Shown one piece after another: positions 1-6,221 of a DNA stretch of 7,521 bases. The stretch's first letter is position 1. Each line of letters opens with the position of its first letter. Made by a program: the position numbers and the translations under genes. The notes under the pieces are model-generated. The model searched no databases and had not been told where the DNA came from. It was given only the letters and a program-made list of their open reading frames with translations. The DNA comes from Opitutia bacterium (GTDB lineage Bacteria; Verrucomicrobiota; Verrucomicrobiia; Opitutales; JANYEO01): assembly GCA_025363025.1 (NCBI GenBank), contig JANYEO010000089.1, forward strand, positions 1-7,521. Direction: 5' to 3'.

Positions 1-57
1 CTGCTGCTTAACCCTTTTTCCAGCCTAAGGGTGCTGCACTTCATACTTGAATCGGCC
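1..57. mobile_element. End of an IS30-like element (inverted copy of 7382-7438)
   Basis: These 57 bases are the exact reverse complement of 7438-7382. Identity stops abruptly at base 58, where the two flanks become unrelated, which marks an element edge. The right-hand copy leads straight into an IS30-family transposase start, so this copy is read as the outward-facing end of a second IS, whose body would lie before base 1. It may be the same (transposase-proximal) end in opposite orientation. If the IS has unusually long terminal inverted repeats, it could be the other end. The body of this copy is not visible. Confidence 0.75.
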
Positions 58-125
58 AAATGGGTCGTTTATCGAAGAAAACTTGAAGGGATCATGTGGT
101 GACTATTCTTGTAGTCATTATTTAC

Positions 126-156
126 TTGAAAAATAGGAGACAACCTCCTATTTTTC
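126..156 (+). promoter_or_regulatory. Promoter overlapping a perfect palindrome (likely operator) of the DUF4143 gene
   Basis: A TTGAAA box (126-131) and a TATTTT box (149-154) are separated by 17 bases, which fits a sigma70 promoter with a leader of about 40 nt before the ATG at 200. The same stretch is a perfect inverted repeat with 12-bp arms (GAAAAATAGGAG at 128-139, CTCCTATTTTTC at 145-156) and a 5-base centre, so both promoter boxes lie within or at the edge of the arms. That arrangement suggests an operator for repression, possibly autoregulation. The alternative is a weak bidirectional terminator, because the arms end in A- and T-runs. The 13-mer at 126-138 recurs with one mismatch at 181-193, just before the gene. 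A separate short inverted repeat (TGACTA 100-105, TAGTCA 112-117) lies upstream. Confidence 0.5.
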
Positions 157-199
157 GACAATAAATCAAGACTTAACTAATTGAAAAACAGGACCAATT

Positions 200-1393
200 A
201 TGGCTTCAAGAACCATCTTTTTCAGAAACGATGCCGTGGATCAGCTCGAATCCATCTTTGCTGATACGCCAATCATTGCCTTAGTTGGGCCACGGCAAAT
301 CGGAAAAACCACCCTAGCTAAGCTCTTGGCTAAACGCTGGGCAGTCGAACAAGGATCAGTTCATTTCTTCGACCTAGAAGATCCTGAAGACTATGCACGT
401 TTGGAAAATGCCAAGCGAACCCTGGCAAATCTCACGGGTCTTATTGTACTAGATGAAATTCAGCACCGACCAGAACTGTTTCCCCTTTTACGTGTCCTTG
501 CCGATAGATTGCCCTCGCCCGCCAAATTCCTCATCCTCGGCAGCGCTACGGGAGAACTACTCAACCGTTCCGCTGAATCACTGGCTGGCCGCGTCCATTC
601 TTGTGAACTGCGAGGCATGATGATCAGCGAAGTCGGCTATGAAAATCAAGACCGACTTTGGGTACACGGCGGGTTTCCCCGTGCATATCTAAGCGCTGCG
701 GATGAGTCGAGCTTTCGCTGGCGCAGCGAATTTTTATCCACATTTCTCGAGAGGGATATTCCTAACCTAGGCATTCGTATTCCAAGTCAGCAACTATGGC
801 GTTTTTGGCAAATGGCTACCCACTACCACGGCCAGCTCCTTAATCAAGAAGAGCTAGGTCGCAGCTTAGGCATTACTGGAAAAACTATTCGTCACTACCT
901 GGATATTTTGTGTGACACCTTCATGGTGCGTCAGTTGCCGCCCTGGTGGAATAATATTGGAAAGCGTTTGGTCAAGTCGCCTAAATTTTATATCCGCGAC
1001 TCAGGGCTGTTACATACCCTCTTAGGATTGAAAAACCAGGCTATGGTTGAGGCTCACCCCAAATTGGGCGCTAGTTGGGAAGGCTTTGCACTAGAGCAAG
1101 TTCTTTCCTTGCATGGCAATGACCGCGACGCTTTTTTTTGGTCAACTTACTCTGGAGCAGAGCTCGATTTGCTGCTTATGATTGGCGGCAAGCCCTTTGG
1201 TTTTGAATTTAAATACACCGGAAAACCATCCATGACGCGCTCACTTCAAAGCGCAATTGAAAGCACAAAGATCCAGCATGCTTTTATCGTGACTCCCGGC
1301 AGCGCCCGGTACGAAATTGCCGATAACGTTGAGGCCTGCGGACTGAATCATTTGACTACAGTAATGAAGGAATTGGAAAACAGAACTGCTTAA
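200..1393 (+). CDS. AAA-type ATP-binding protein with DUF4143 domain
   Basis: This 397-residue protein belongs to the COG1373-type ATPases (AAA_14 followed by DUF4143). The Walker A motif GPRQIGKTT is at residues 30-38, Walker B LIVLDEI at 81-87, and a sensor-like LILGSATG at 111-118. The middle section (about 200-245) looks like a winged helix (EELGRSLGITGKTIRHYLDIL). The C-terminal DUF4143 part carries SWEGFALEQ (292-300) and SGAELDLLL followed by FEFKY (D323, E336-x-K338), which resembles a PD-(D/E)xK nuclease-like core. Length is normal for the family and the gene appears intact. An AGGA Shine-Dalgarno (190-193) sits 6 bases before the ATG. It is the only intact plus-strand gene here. The cellular role of this family is not established. 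Such genes are common in accessory regions and are often moved between genomes. Confidence 0.9.
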   Translation: MASRTIFFRNDAVDQLESIFADTPIIALVGPRQIGKTTLAKLLAKRWAVEQGSVHFFDLEDPEDYARLENAKRTLANLTGLIVLDEIQHRPELFPLLRVLADRLPSPAKFLILGSATGELLNRSAESLAGRVHSCELRGMMISEVGYENQDRLWVHGGFPRAYLSAADESSFRWRSEFLSTFLERDIPNLGIRIPSQQLWRFWQMATHYHGQLLNQEELGRSLGITGKTIRHYLDILCDTFMVRQLPPWWNNIGKRLVKSPKFYIRDSGLLHTLLGLKNQAMVEAHPKLGASWEGFALEQVLSLHGNDRDAFFWSTYSGAELDLLLMIGGKPFGFEFKYTGKPSMTRSLQSAIESTKIQHAFIVTPGSARYEIADNVEACGLNHLTTVMKELENRTA

Positions 1394-1639
1394 AGACCAG
1401 AAGGAATAAAGGAAGGCGAATTAAAAGCTACACAAGGAACGGCCCTAAAAATGTTAGCCAAAGGTCTATTAATGGCAGATATCGTGGAATTAACGGGGTT
1501 AAGTGAATCTGATATTCAAGCGCTGCAGTCATATGAAGCGCCTTGCGCTTTTTTCTCAAAGAAAGTGTATTCACAAAAGCCGGTGCTGCGGCGTGCCTCT
1601 TCCCTTCCGGGGGCTCCTCGCACCGGCTTTGATGAATAA
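1394..1639 (+). pseudogene. C-terminal tail of an Rpn/PD-(D/E)XK transposase-like protein
   Basis: Translation directly after the DUF4143 stop, in the same frame, gives RPEGIKEGELKATQG and continues as LAKGLLMADIVELTGLSESD. This is the characteristic C-terminal tail of Rpn-type recombination-promoting nucleases and PD-(D/E)XK transposase-family proteins (a charged EGxxEG stretch, then a helix such as 'LLxxGLxxxxIxxxTGLSxxxI'). Only about 45 residues of homologous sequence remain and the nuclease domain is absent. An ATG at 1451 could start a 62-residue product ending at 1639, but it would run through the terminator hairpin and the first palindromic repeat, so expression as a real protein is doubtful. 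It is best read as a gene remnant left by a deletion or insertion that joined it to the end of the ATPase gene. Confidence 0.6.
1535..1554 (+). terminator. Intrinsic terminator after the DUF4143 gene and Rpn remnant
   Basis: AAGCGC (1536-1541) pairs perfectly with GCGCTT (1545-1550) across a CTT loop and is followed by a T-run to 1554. This is a compact rho-independent terminator on the plus strand. It lies at the expected end of the Rpn-like gene, about 140 bases after the ATPase stop, and would end plus-strand transcription before the convergent ankyrin gene. Confidence 0.65.
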
Positions 1640-1642
1640 CTT
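1565..1642. repeat. Palindromic element, copy 1
   Basis: This 78-bp element is shared with 4065-4141, 4899-4965 and 6222-6299. The arms AAAGCCGGTGC (1576-1586) and GCACCGGCTTT (1620-1630) are perfect complements. The pairing extends imperfectly outward (GTGTATTCAC on the left against GATGAATAAC on the right). Read on the minus strand, it is a GC-rich stem followed by TTTT, 65 bases downstream of the ankyrin gene stop, so it can act as that gene's terminator. The minus strand also reads CEEPPEGKRHAAAPAFVN across the element. Confidence 0.9.
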
Positions 1643-1706
1643 CTGCCCGCTGTTCATTTTTAAATGCGGCGGCTTTACAATAGACGCTTATATTGAGCTT
1701 TCGATG

Positions 1707-2330
1707 TTAAAGCTCATCTTTTAAAGCATGGGTAGCGTGTTTTTCTTTCAGTAAATCAACAACTGCTGCGTTTCCATCCCGGATCGCAAATTTAAGAGCG
1801 GTTATTCCATCTTGATTGGACTTATTGATATCAATTTTAGGATGAGCCAGGAGCAATTTAACCGCCTCTAATTGGTTAGCGAATGCCGCGAAGATCAAGG
1901 GGCTGTTGCCCTCCTTACTCGCTTTATTGACCTCAATGCGGGAGTCATTCAGTAACAATACAATGGCCTGGATTTGGTTCTTTCTGACAGCTTGGTATAA
2001 GGGGGTAACGCCATAGCTGTTTGCCTGATTGACATCAATTTTTGGATGGTTAAGTAGTAATGCAATAGCCTCAGTAAAGCCATTTTGAGCCGCTAAAATT
2101 AAGGGGCTGTTGCCTTCCTTACTCGCTTTATTGACGTCAATATTGGGATGGTTAAGCAGTAATGCAATAGCCTTAGCAAACCCTTTTCTGGTCCCTACAT
2201 ATAAAGCTGTAATTCCTTCGTTATTTTGTGAATTGACATCAATTTCTGGATATCGAAGTAGTAATTCAATAGTCTTAGTAAAGCCATTGTGAGCCGCTAA
2301 GATTAAGGGCAATAGCCTCAGTAAAGCCAT
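1707..2330 (-). CDS. Ankyrin-repeat C-terminal fragment ending in KDEL (frameshifted from the upstream gene)
   Basis: The 207-residue frame holds six consecutive 34-residue ankyrin units (about residues 8-37, 38-71, 72-105, 106-139, 140-173 and 174-207) with the usual GxTPLxxAAxxG and LLLxHPxIDVN patterns. Its first seven residues come from an out-of-frame reading of the preceding repeat. The real homology starts at PLILAAHNG near 2309. It is therefore the former C-terminus of the ankyrin-peptidase encoded by 2275-3825, detached by a non-triplet deletion. Several units are nearly identical at the DNA level (1893-1930 resembles 2090-2142), which favours slippage and recombination. The last four residues are KDEL, the eukaryotic ER-retrieval signal, confirmed from the codons at 1710-1721. 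There is no convincing start signal of its own, so translation may need coupling to the upstream ORF, whose stop overlaps it. Confidence 0.75.
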   Translation of the reverse strand: MALLRLLPLILAAHNGFTKTIELLLRYPEIDVNSQNNEGITALYVGTRKGFAKAIALLLNHPNIDVNKASKEGNSPLILAAQNGFTEAIALLLNHPKIDVNQANSYGVTPLYQAVRKNQIQAIVLLLNDSRIEVNKASKEGNSPLIFAAFANQLEAVKLLLAHPKIDINKSNQDGITALKFAIRDGNAAVVDLLKEKHATHALKDEL

Positions 2331-3825
2331 TTTGAGCCGCGAAAATTAAGGGACTGTTGCCTGCCGCGTTCGCTTTATTGACATCAGCTCCGGCTTCTAT
2401 AAGCGCTTTGAGAACATCAATTTGCTCAAATTGAGCTGCTAAAATTGCGGGCGTATTGCCATACCCATTGGATTGATTCACATTAGCTCCGATTGCAATC
2501 AACGGTTGAAGCATTTCAACAGGTCCCCTTTTAGCGACTATATCCATGATGTCTGCGATTCTTTGCCTAATTAATTCCGGGCTTTCACAAGGAGTACTCG
2601 GCAAACAGTGTTCAATCGGTAAGCAACTGGAGCCTAAATGCTTAGTTACAAAAACAGAATCAATGAGATCAAATAGCGCTCGATCATAGACTCTTAGATG
2701 AGCTTTGCTATCCAGCATTCGTGTTGTCGTAGACAAGTTATGAGTTTTTATAAACGTGCTGCTATACTCAAGAATAAGTCCCAAATTGCTACATAAACTC
2801 TCCTCGCCTCCAAAATATGATGCGACGCCCTCTGCCCAATATTCGTTATGATTAGTCATTGCATATTCTCCTTTCCATAAGCCTTTATTCTTCGCGTTTT
2901 TATAGAGGTCTTGCAGCCGTGTATCAAAAGAAGGATCAAGATCATCTAATGCAGCTAAATGAATGGCATGCGCAATTTCATGTACCAGTACGCCGATAGC
3001 ACAGCCGTCCATTTTTTCCTTACGGATCATAATCATGCCCATCTCTAAACAGTGTAGGCCCTGAGTATGTTCAAAATTAATCTCACCTAAAAATTCTGGA
3101 GTATCTTGGATCTTCTTTCCTGTATCGTTAATTACAATATAGGTCTCTTCTTGCAGCAAGATTTCTAAAATATCCTCACGCCCCTGCAGCATGTTTTCTA
3201 GAACATGGGCTGCTTTCTCAAAGGATGCTGATTGTATGTTGTTTGACCCTTTAATCGCTACACGTTTATCTGTAGCAGGCCAAACTTGTTCATGGTAGTT
3301 AAGTAGTCTTTTGGTGCGATTTTTTTTAAGATTAAAAGCAGGATTTCTGAGGACCATGCGAGCAATTGTGATTTCATCAGTTTGATTATTATCCAATTCA
3401 GCTACAACCAATCGAGCAATTTCAATATTGCCCTTTTTCATGGCCAAAATACGTGGAGTATCACCAGCTTTATTGCCTAAATTAATATAGGCCCCAGATT
3501 TAATCAGTAGTCGAGCCACTTCATTCTGATTATAGACAATGGCTACAATCAGCGGGGTATTGCCATGCGAATCTGCTTGATTGAGATCAGCCCCCCCTTC
3601 GGCCAACACTCGGACCAGTTCAACATCACTGGTAGAACTGACATGAATCAATGGAGTATTTCCATGTTGATCTGTCTTATTAAGATCAATCCCGGCAAAG
3701 ATTAGCATTTGAACTATTTTAAGCCGATTACCACCGATAGAGCTAACTGCCGCCAACAACAAGGGGTAGTGATCCTGATCTGCATGATTAAGCTCAACTC
3801 CATCCTCAATCAGTTTTTGAACCAT
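2275..3825 (-). CDS. Ankyrin-repeat protein with an internal lethal-factor-like zinc metallopeptidase domain
   Basis: The 516-residue protein has four to five 33-residue ankyrin units at about residues 1-150, a non-ankyrin domain at about 180-400, and further ankyrin units from 433 until the frame breaks near 507. The central domain contains HEIAH (282-286) and, 42 residues later, YAMTNHNEYWAEG (321-333). H282, H286 and E328 would bind zinc, E283 would be catalytic, and Y321 is seven residues before E328. Anthrax lethal factor (family M34) has the same pattern: HEFGH, then Y728, E735 and E739. A gluzincin-type peptidase is therefore likely; the substrate is unknown. There is no signal peptide. 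The frame stays open upstream of the ATG to a TAG near 3863 without another ATG, and that stretch (FWGELE) still looks like ankyrin, so the 5' end may be truncated. The last residues (NLSGSQWLY) are a frameshift product of a deletion near 2308. An effector role is inferred. Confidence 0.88.
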   Translation of the reverse strand: MVQKLIEDGVELNHADQDHYPLLLAAVSSIGGNRLKIVQMLIFAGIDLNKTDQHGNTPLIHVSSTSDVELVRVLAEGGADLNQADSHGNTPLIVAIVYNQNEVARLLIKSGAYINLGNKAGDTPRILAMKKGNIEIARLVVAELDNNQTDEITIARMVLRNPAFNLKKNRTKRLLNYHEQVWPATDKRVAIKGSNNIQSASFEKAAHVLENMLQGREDILEILLQEETYIVINDTGKKIQDTPEFLGEINFEHTQGLHCLEMGMIMIRKEKMDGCAIGVLVHEIAHAIHLAALDDLDPSFDTRLQDLYKNAKNKGLWKGEYAMTNHNEYWAEGVASYFGGEESLCSNLGLILEYSSTFIKTHNLSTTTRMLDSKAHLRVYDRALFDLIDSVFVTKHLGSSCLPIEHCLPSTPCESPELIRQRIADIMDIVAKRGPVEMLQPLIAIGANVNQSNGYGNTPAILAAQFEQIDVLKALIEAGADVNKANAAGNSPLIFAAQNGFTEAIALNLSGSQWLY

Positions 3826-4064
3826 TTCAAGCTCGCCCCAAAAATCGAGTTCAGAAGCATGCTAAAACAGGATGACTGATCCGACTGACATGGTGTAGCC
3901 CACCCTGTGGGCGCCAATAATAACCAGCCGCTGGACTTGATTAAGATAAATAAAATGTAATATCTTGAATTCACGAAAAATTTCGTAAACTAAAGAAATC
4001 AAAGCGTCAATATATTTATAAAAATTGCACGACGAAGCAAGCAAGTTATGCACACAGCATGAAA
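3826..4064. other. Intergenic stretch upstream of the ankyrin-peptidase gene; no gene seen
   Basis: I see no credible gene here. The part nearest the ankyrin gene (3826-3862) may be its lost N-terminal coding sequence, since the frame stays open and ankyrin-like up to a TAG. Further upstream the DNA is AT-rich and contains a 14-bp palindrome, ACGAAA-AA-TTTCGT (3973-3986). A minus-strand TTGACG (4010-4005) lies 17 bases from a poor -10 (TACGAA) that overlaps the palindrome. This could be the ankyrin gene promoter, but the -10 matches only three of six consensus positions. Confidence 0.3.
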
Positions 4065-4141
4065 ATATATTCACAAAAACCGGTGCTGCGGCGTGCCTTT
4101 TCCCTTCTGGGGGCTCCTCGCACGGCTTTGATGAATAACTT
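4065..4141. repeat. Palindromic element, copy 2
   Basis: Second copy of the element, 77 bp. It is the most worn arm pair: G-to-A in the left arm (AAACCGGTGC) and one C missing in the right arm (GCACGGCTTT), so the stem is weaker. It begins 24 bases downstream of the prepilin peptidase stop on the minus strand. Similarity to copy 4 continues past the core for roughly 25 bases on the 4142 side (an ACGGCA-GCC-type stretch), so the ancestral unit may be nearer 100 bp. The minus strand reads CEEPPEGKRHAAAPVFVN. The only changes within that peptide segment relative to copy 4 are a silent one and A-to-V. Confidence 0.88.
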
Positions 4142-4165
4142 TCGACGGCAAGCCCATCGCCATTC

Positions 4166-4861
4166 TTAAAACAACGGAGAAACTCCCTTGAATAGCTGCT
4201 GGAGGAAATGCATATAATCCTGTTGAAAAAAGACAAAATAAACAGCTGCAGCTAAAGATAGCCAGGGGCCAAAGGGAACGGCTACCCCAATTGTAAGGGG
4301 GCATGGGGCTTCGGCTCTATTAGCCAAAAGAGCTTCTTCAAGAAAAGCGGCCGATGGCAATCTTGGGCCGAGTTGAATGCCTAAGACTTTTTCAGTAATC
4401 AGGGCGAGGCCGATGAAAAGGCATCCGAACATCGATCCGACGAGCAAAGAAAAGAGCGCTCCCCATGGCCCTGTAAAAGTGGCAATAACACCTAGCCAAT
4501 AAGCATCCCCTAGCCCCATGGCCGGTTTTCGAAGCAAACTTTCAAGCCCACTGGAAAACCATAATAGCCCGCCTGTGCTTAGGCATAAGGCCGAAAAAGC
4601 AGCCCCTAAACCGCCCCAGGAAGTGGACGCAGCGTGCAGCTCAGGCACGTAGTAAGAACAACTCAATCCTAAGATAGCTCCAATGATTAAGAGCGGTTCA
4701 GGCAGAGTGAATGTTTTGAAATCCATCACACTGCCTGCCATTAATAAGCTCACAAAGATCATTCCGACCCCTGCCATAAGCCAGGGCAATATCGCCCAAG
4801 CCAGTACAAATAAGCCTCCGGTAATCCCTACTAATAACGTCGTTCCTATCAGCTTATTCAT
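4166..4861 (-). CDS. Prepilin peptidase (A24 family), peptidase domain only
   Basis: This 231-residue polytopic membrane aspartic peptidase would cleave the leader of type IV pilin-like proteins at the cytoplasmic face of the inner membrane. The first catalytic Asp is D47 in DFKTFTLPE. The second is D119 in the GxGD motif (MGLGDAYWLG, 115-124). The family signature PFGPWLS (196-202) is close to the PFGPFLA of PilD/GspO proteins. Around seven hydrophobic segments are visible. Complete PilD proteins are near 280-290 residues and begin with a cysteine-containing cytoplasmic methylase domain. That domain is missing, so the product resembles single-domain A24 enzymes or a truncated PilD. The upstream frame is closed by a TAG about 30 bases before the ATG, and repeat copy 3 lies just beyond, so 5' truncation is possible. 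No clear Shine-Dalgarno is seen. No pilin or secretion genes are adjacent. Confidence 0.85.
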   Translation of the reverse strand: MNKLIGTTLLVGITGGLFVLAWAILPWLMAGVGMIFVSLLMAGSVMDFKTFTLPEPLLIIGAILGLSCSYYVPELHAASTSWGGLGAAFSALCLSTGGLLWFSSGLESLLRKPAMGLGDAYWLGVIATFTGPWGALFSLLVGSMFGCLFIGLALITEKVLGIQLGPRLPSAAFLEEALLANRAEAPCPLTIGVAVPFGPWLSLAAAVYFVFFQQDYMHFLQQLFKGVSPLF

Positions 4862-4898
4862 TTTGTTATTTTTTGAAAGGCTATCAGTCTATAAGAAA

Positions 4899-4965
4899 GT
4901 GCATTCACGAAAGCCGGTGCTGCGGCGTGCCTTTTCCCTTACGGGGGCTCCTCGCACCGGTTTTT
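4899..4965. repeat. Palindromic element, copy 3 (3' flank lost)
   Basis: The left flank GTGCATTCAC and the core match the other copies, but similarity ends after GCACCGG-TTTTT, without the GATGAATAACTT flank. On the minus strand the element begins 17 bases after the Fic stop at 4983, and it lies 38 bases upstream of the prepilin peptidase ATG. It therefore sits between two same-direction genes as a likely terminator. A C-to-A change relative to the others puts a stop codon (CCG TAA) in the peptide frame that is open in copies 1, 2 and 4. Confidence 0.88.
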
Positions 4966-4982
4966 ACTTGGATGCTAAAAAA

Positions 4983-6092
4983 TTAAACCATTACATTTGC
5001 TGTACGGTAACTTGTACTACGACCACCGCCAGAATTCTGAATAAAAATTCCGCGAGCTTTTAAATCCTGAATATCTCGAAGTGCGGTATCGTTTGAGCAC
5101 TTGGCGAGTTTGGCATATTTAGAGGTATTCATATAGCCTTTGAAATCATTTTCTAGCATGCGGTTAATAATAAGACGTTGCCGCTCATTAGTAGGACTGC
5201 GATTGATCTTATCCCATAGCTGTGCTTTAAAAAGGACCTTTTCACAGGTTTGTTCGGCACTTAATATTGCTCGTTCAAAGCAATCCAGAAACCATGCTAA
5301 CCATCCTGTGATCTCCGGACTGCTACGTTGCTGTATTTCAAGTTGATCGTAATAATCTTTTCGCTCAGCTTCAATCTGGCTTGAAAGACTATAAAAACGA
5401 TCCGTGGTACCGTCAGCTCGGGCCAATGCCATGTCACCAATAGCTCTAGCAATACGACCATTTCCATCTTCAAAGGGATGGATGGTTACAAACCAAAAAT
5501 GAGCAATACCCGCTTTGATCACTGGATCAATTTCCTCATTTTTTTCAAACCATGCCAAAAAAGCTCTCATTTCAGCTTCAATCCTATCAGCACTAGGGGC
5601 TTCAAAATGAACTTTCTCGCGACCAATAGGACCTGAAACAACCTGCATCGGGCCAGAGTGAATGGTACGCCAAGTTCCAACAGTAATAGGGTGCATATGG
5701 CTATGACCAGTTGGAAATAGCGAAGCATGCCATCCAAAAAGACGTTCTTTAGTCAGTGGCTTTGAAAAACTTTGAGTAGCATCCAACATCATTTCAACAA
5801 TGCCATCAACGTTACGACTAACAGGAATAAGGCCGGCAACATCAATGCCCAAACGACGAGCAATAGAGGAGCGTACTTCCTCCGAAGATAGGTTTTCCCC
5901 TTCAATGGCTGAGGATTTAATCACATCATTCATCAACGTGTGAAGATTGACTTCTCTCTTGAAATTGAAGCCGAGTCCTTCCATGCGTCCGAGTAATCGT
6001 CCTTGTCGATGACGTATATTAGTCAGCTTGGAAGCAAGTGCCTCAACATCCCAAGTAAAGTTTGGCCAATTTTGAAATTCATGTATCCACAT
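4983..6092 (-). CDS. Fic family protein (class II, DUF4172 + Fic + winged helix)
   Basis: Fic enzymes transfer AMP, or related groups, from a nucleotide to a hydroxyl of a target protein. With the start at 6092 the product is 369 residues. DUF4172 is at the N-terminus (MWIHEFQNWPNFTWD). The inhibitory helix motif SSAIEGE is at about 60-66 (S60, E64, G65), as in self-inhibited class II Fic proteins. The complete catalytic motif HPFEDGNGR is at 205-213. A C-terminal winged helix (CSNDTALRDIQDLKARGIF) is at about 332-350. The architecture and length match Shewanella SoFic-type proteins. A longer frame starts at 6131, but its 13 extra residues (MIMIIAALFAVII) lie over the predicted promoter -10 and a repeat, and the family normally begins at the W-rich DUF4172 segment. 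I therefore prefer 6092. All key residues are present, so it should be active. Target unknown. Copy 3 of the palindromic element follows the stop. Confidence 0.92.
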   Translation of the reverse strand: MWIHEFQNWPNFTWDVEALASKLTNIRHRQGRLLGRMEGLGFNFKREVNLHTLMNDVIKSSAIEGENLSSEEVRSSIARRLGIDVAGLIPVSRNVDGIVEMMLDATQSFSKPLTKERLFGWHASLFPTGHSHMHPITVGTWRTIHSGPMQVVSGPIGREKVHFEAPSADRIEAEMRAFLAWFEKNEEIDPVIKAGIAHFWFVTIHPFEDGNGRIARAIGDMALARADGTTDRFYSLSSQIEAERKDYYDQLEIQQRSSPEITGWLAWFLDCFERAILSAEQTCEKVLFKAQLWDKINRSPTNERQRLIINRMLENDFKGYMNTSKYAKLAKCSNDTALRDIQDLKARGIFIQNSGGGRSTSYRTANVMV

Positions 6093-6110
6093 AATAATCA
6101 CTGCAAAAAG

Positions 6111-6146
6111 TGCGGCGATTATCATAATCATTCACCGCAATTGCAA
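6111..6146 (-). promoter_or_regulatory. Candidate promoter of the Fic gene
   Basis: On the minus strand TTGCAA (6146-6141) is followed after 17 bases by GATAAT (6123-6118), a good sigma70 pair with five of six -10 positions matching. Transcription would begin near 6111, about 20 bases before the preferred ATG at 6092 and downstream of the alternative ATG at 6131, which argues against the longer start. The sequence TGCGGCGATTAT (6111-6122) overlaps the -10 and the start point and matches the arms of the palindrome at 6151-6175. Confidence 0.5.
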
Positions 6147-6150
6147 TAAT

Positions 6151-6175
6151 AATCGCCGCATATTATGCGGCGATT
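6151..6175. promoter_or_regulatory. Perfect palindrome upstream of the Fic promoter (operator candidate)
   Basis: AATCGCCGCA (6151-6160) and TGCGGCGATT (6166-6175) are perfect complements around a 5-base centre. A third copy of the half-site, TGCGGCGATT, lies at 6111-6120 over the predicted -10 and start point. Three related half-sites around one promoter suggest a binding site for a regulator, possibly the winged-helix domain of the Fic protein itself. An alternative is a small hairpin with no regulatory role. Confidence 0.45.
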
Positions 6176-6221
6176 AAAAGCGGGTTATCGTTAACAAAAT
6201 GGGTTCTGACTAATGCCAAAA

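Noticed and set aside
1695..1715. GAGCTTT/AAAGCTC hairpin over the ankyrin stop codon as a terminator
   Set aside because: It has a 7-bp stem but no T-run in the minus direction; the palindromic element just downstream is the better terminator.
3862..4236. A 124-residue minus-strand ORF across palindromic copy 2
   Set aside because: It overlaps the 3' end of the prepilin peptidase gene, runs through the repeat, and has no recognisable domain.
6093..6131. Extended Fic start at 6131
   Set aside because: The extra residues are a hydrophobic run encoded by promoter and repeat DNA; the family's DUF4172 begins at the Met at 6092.
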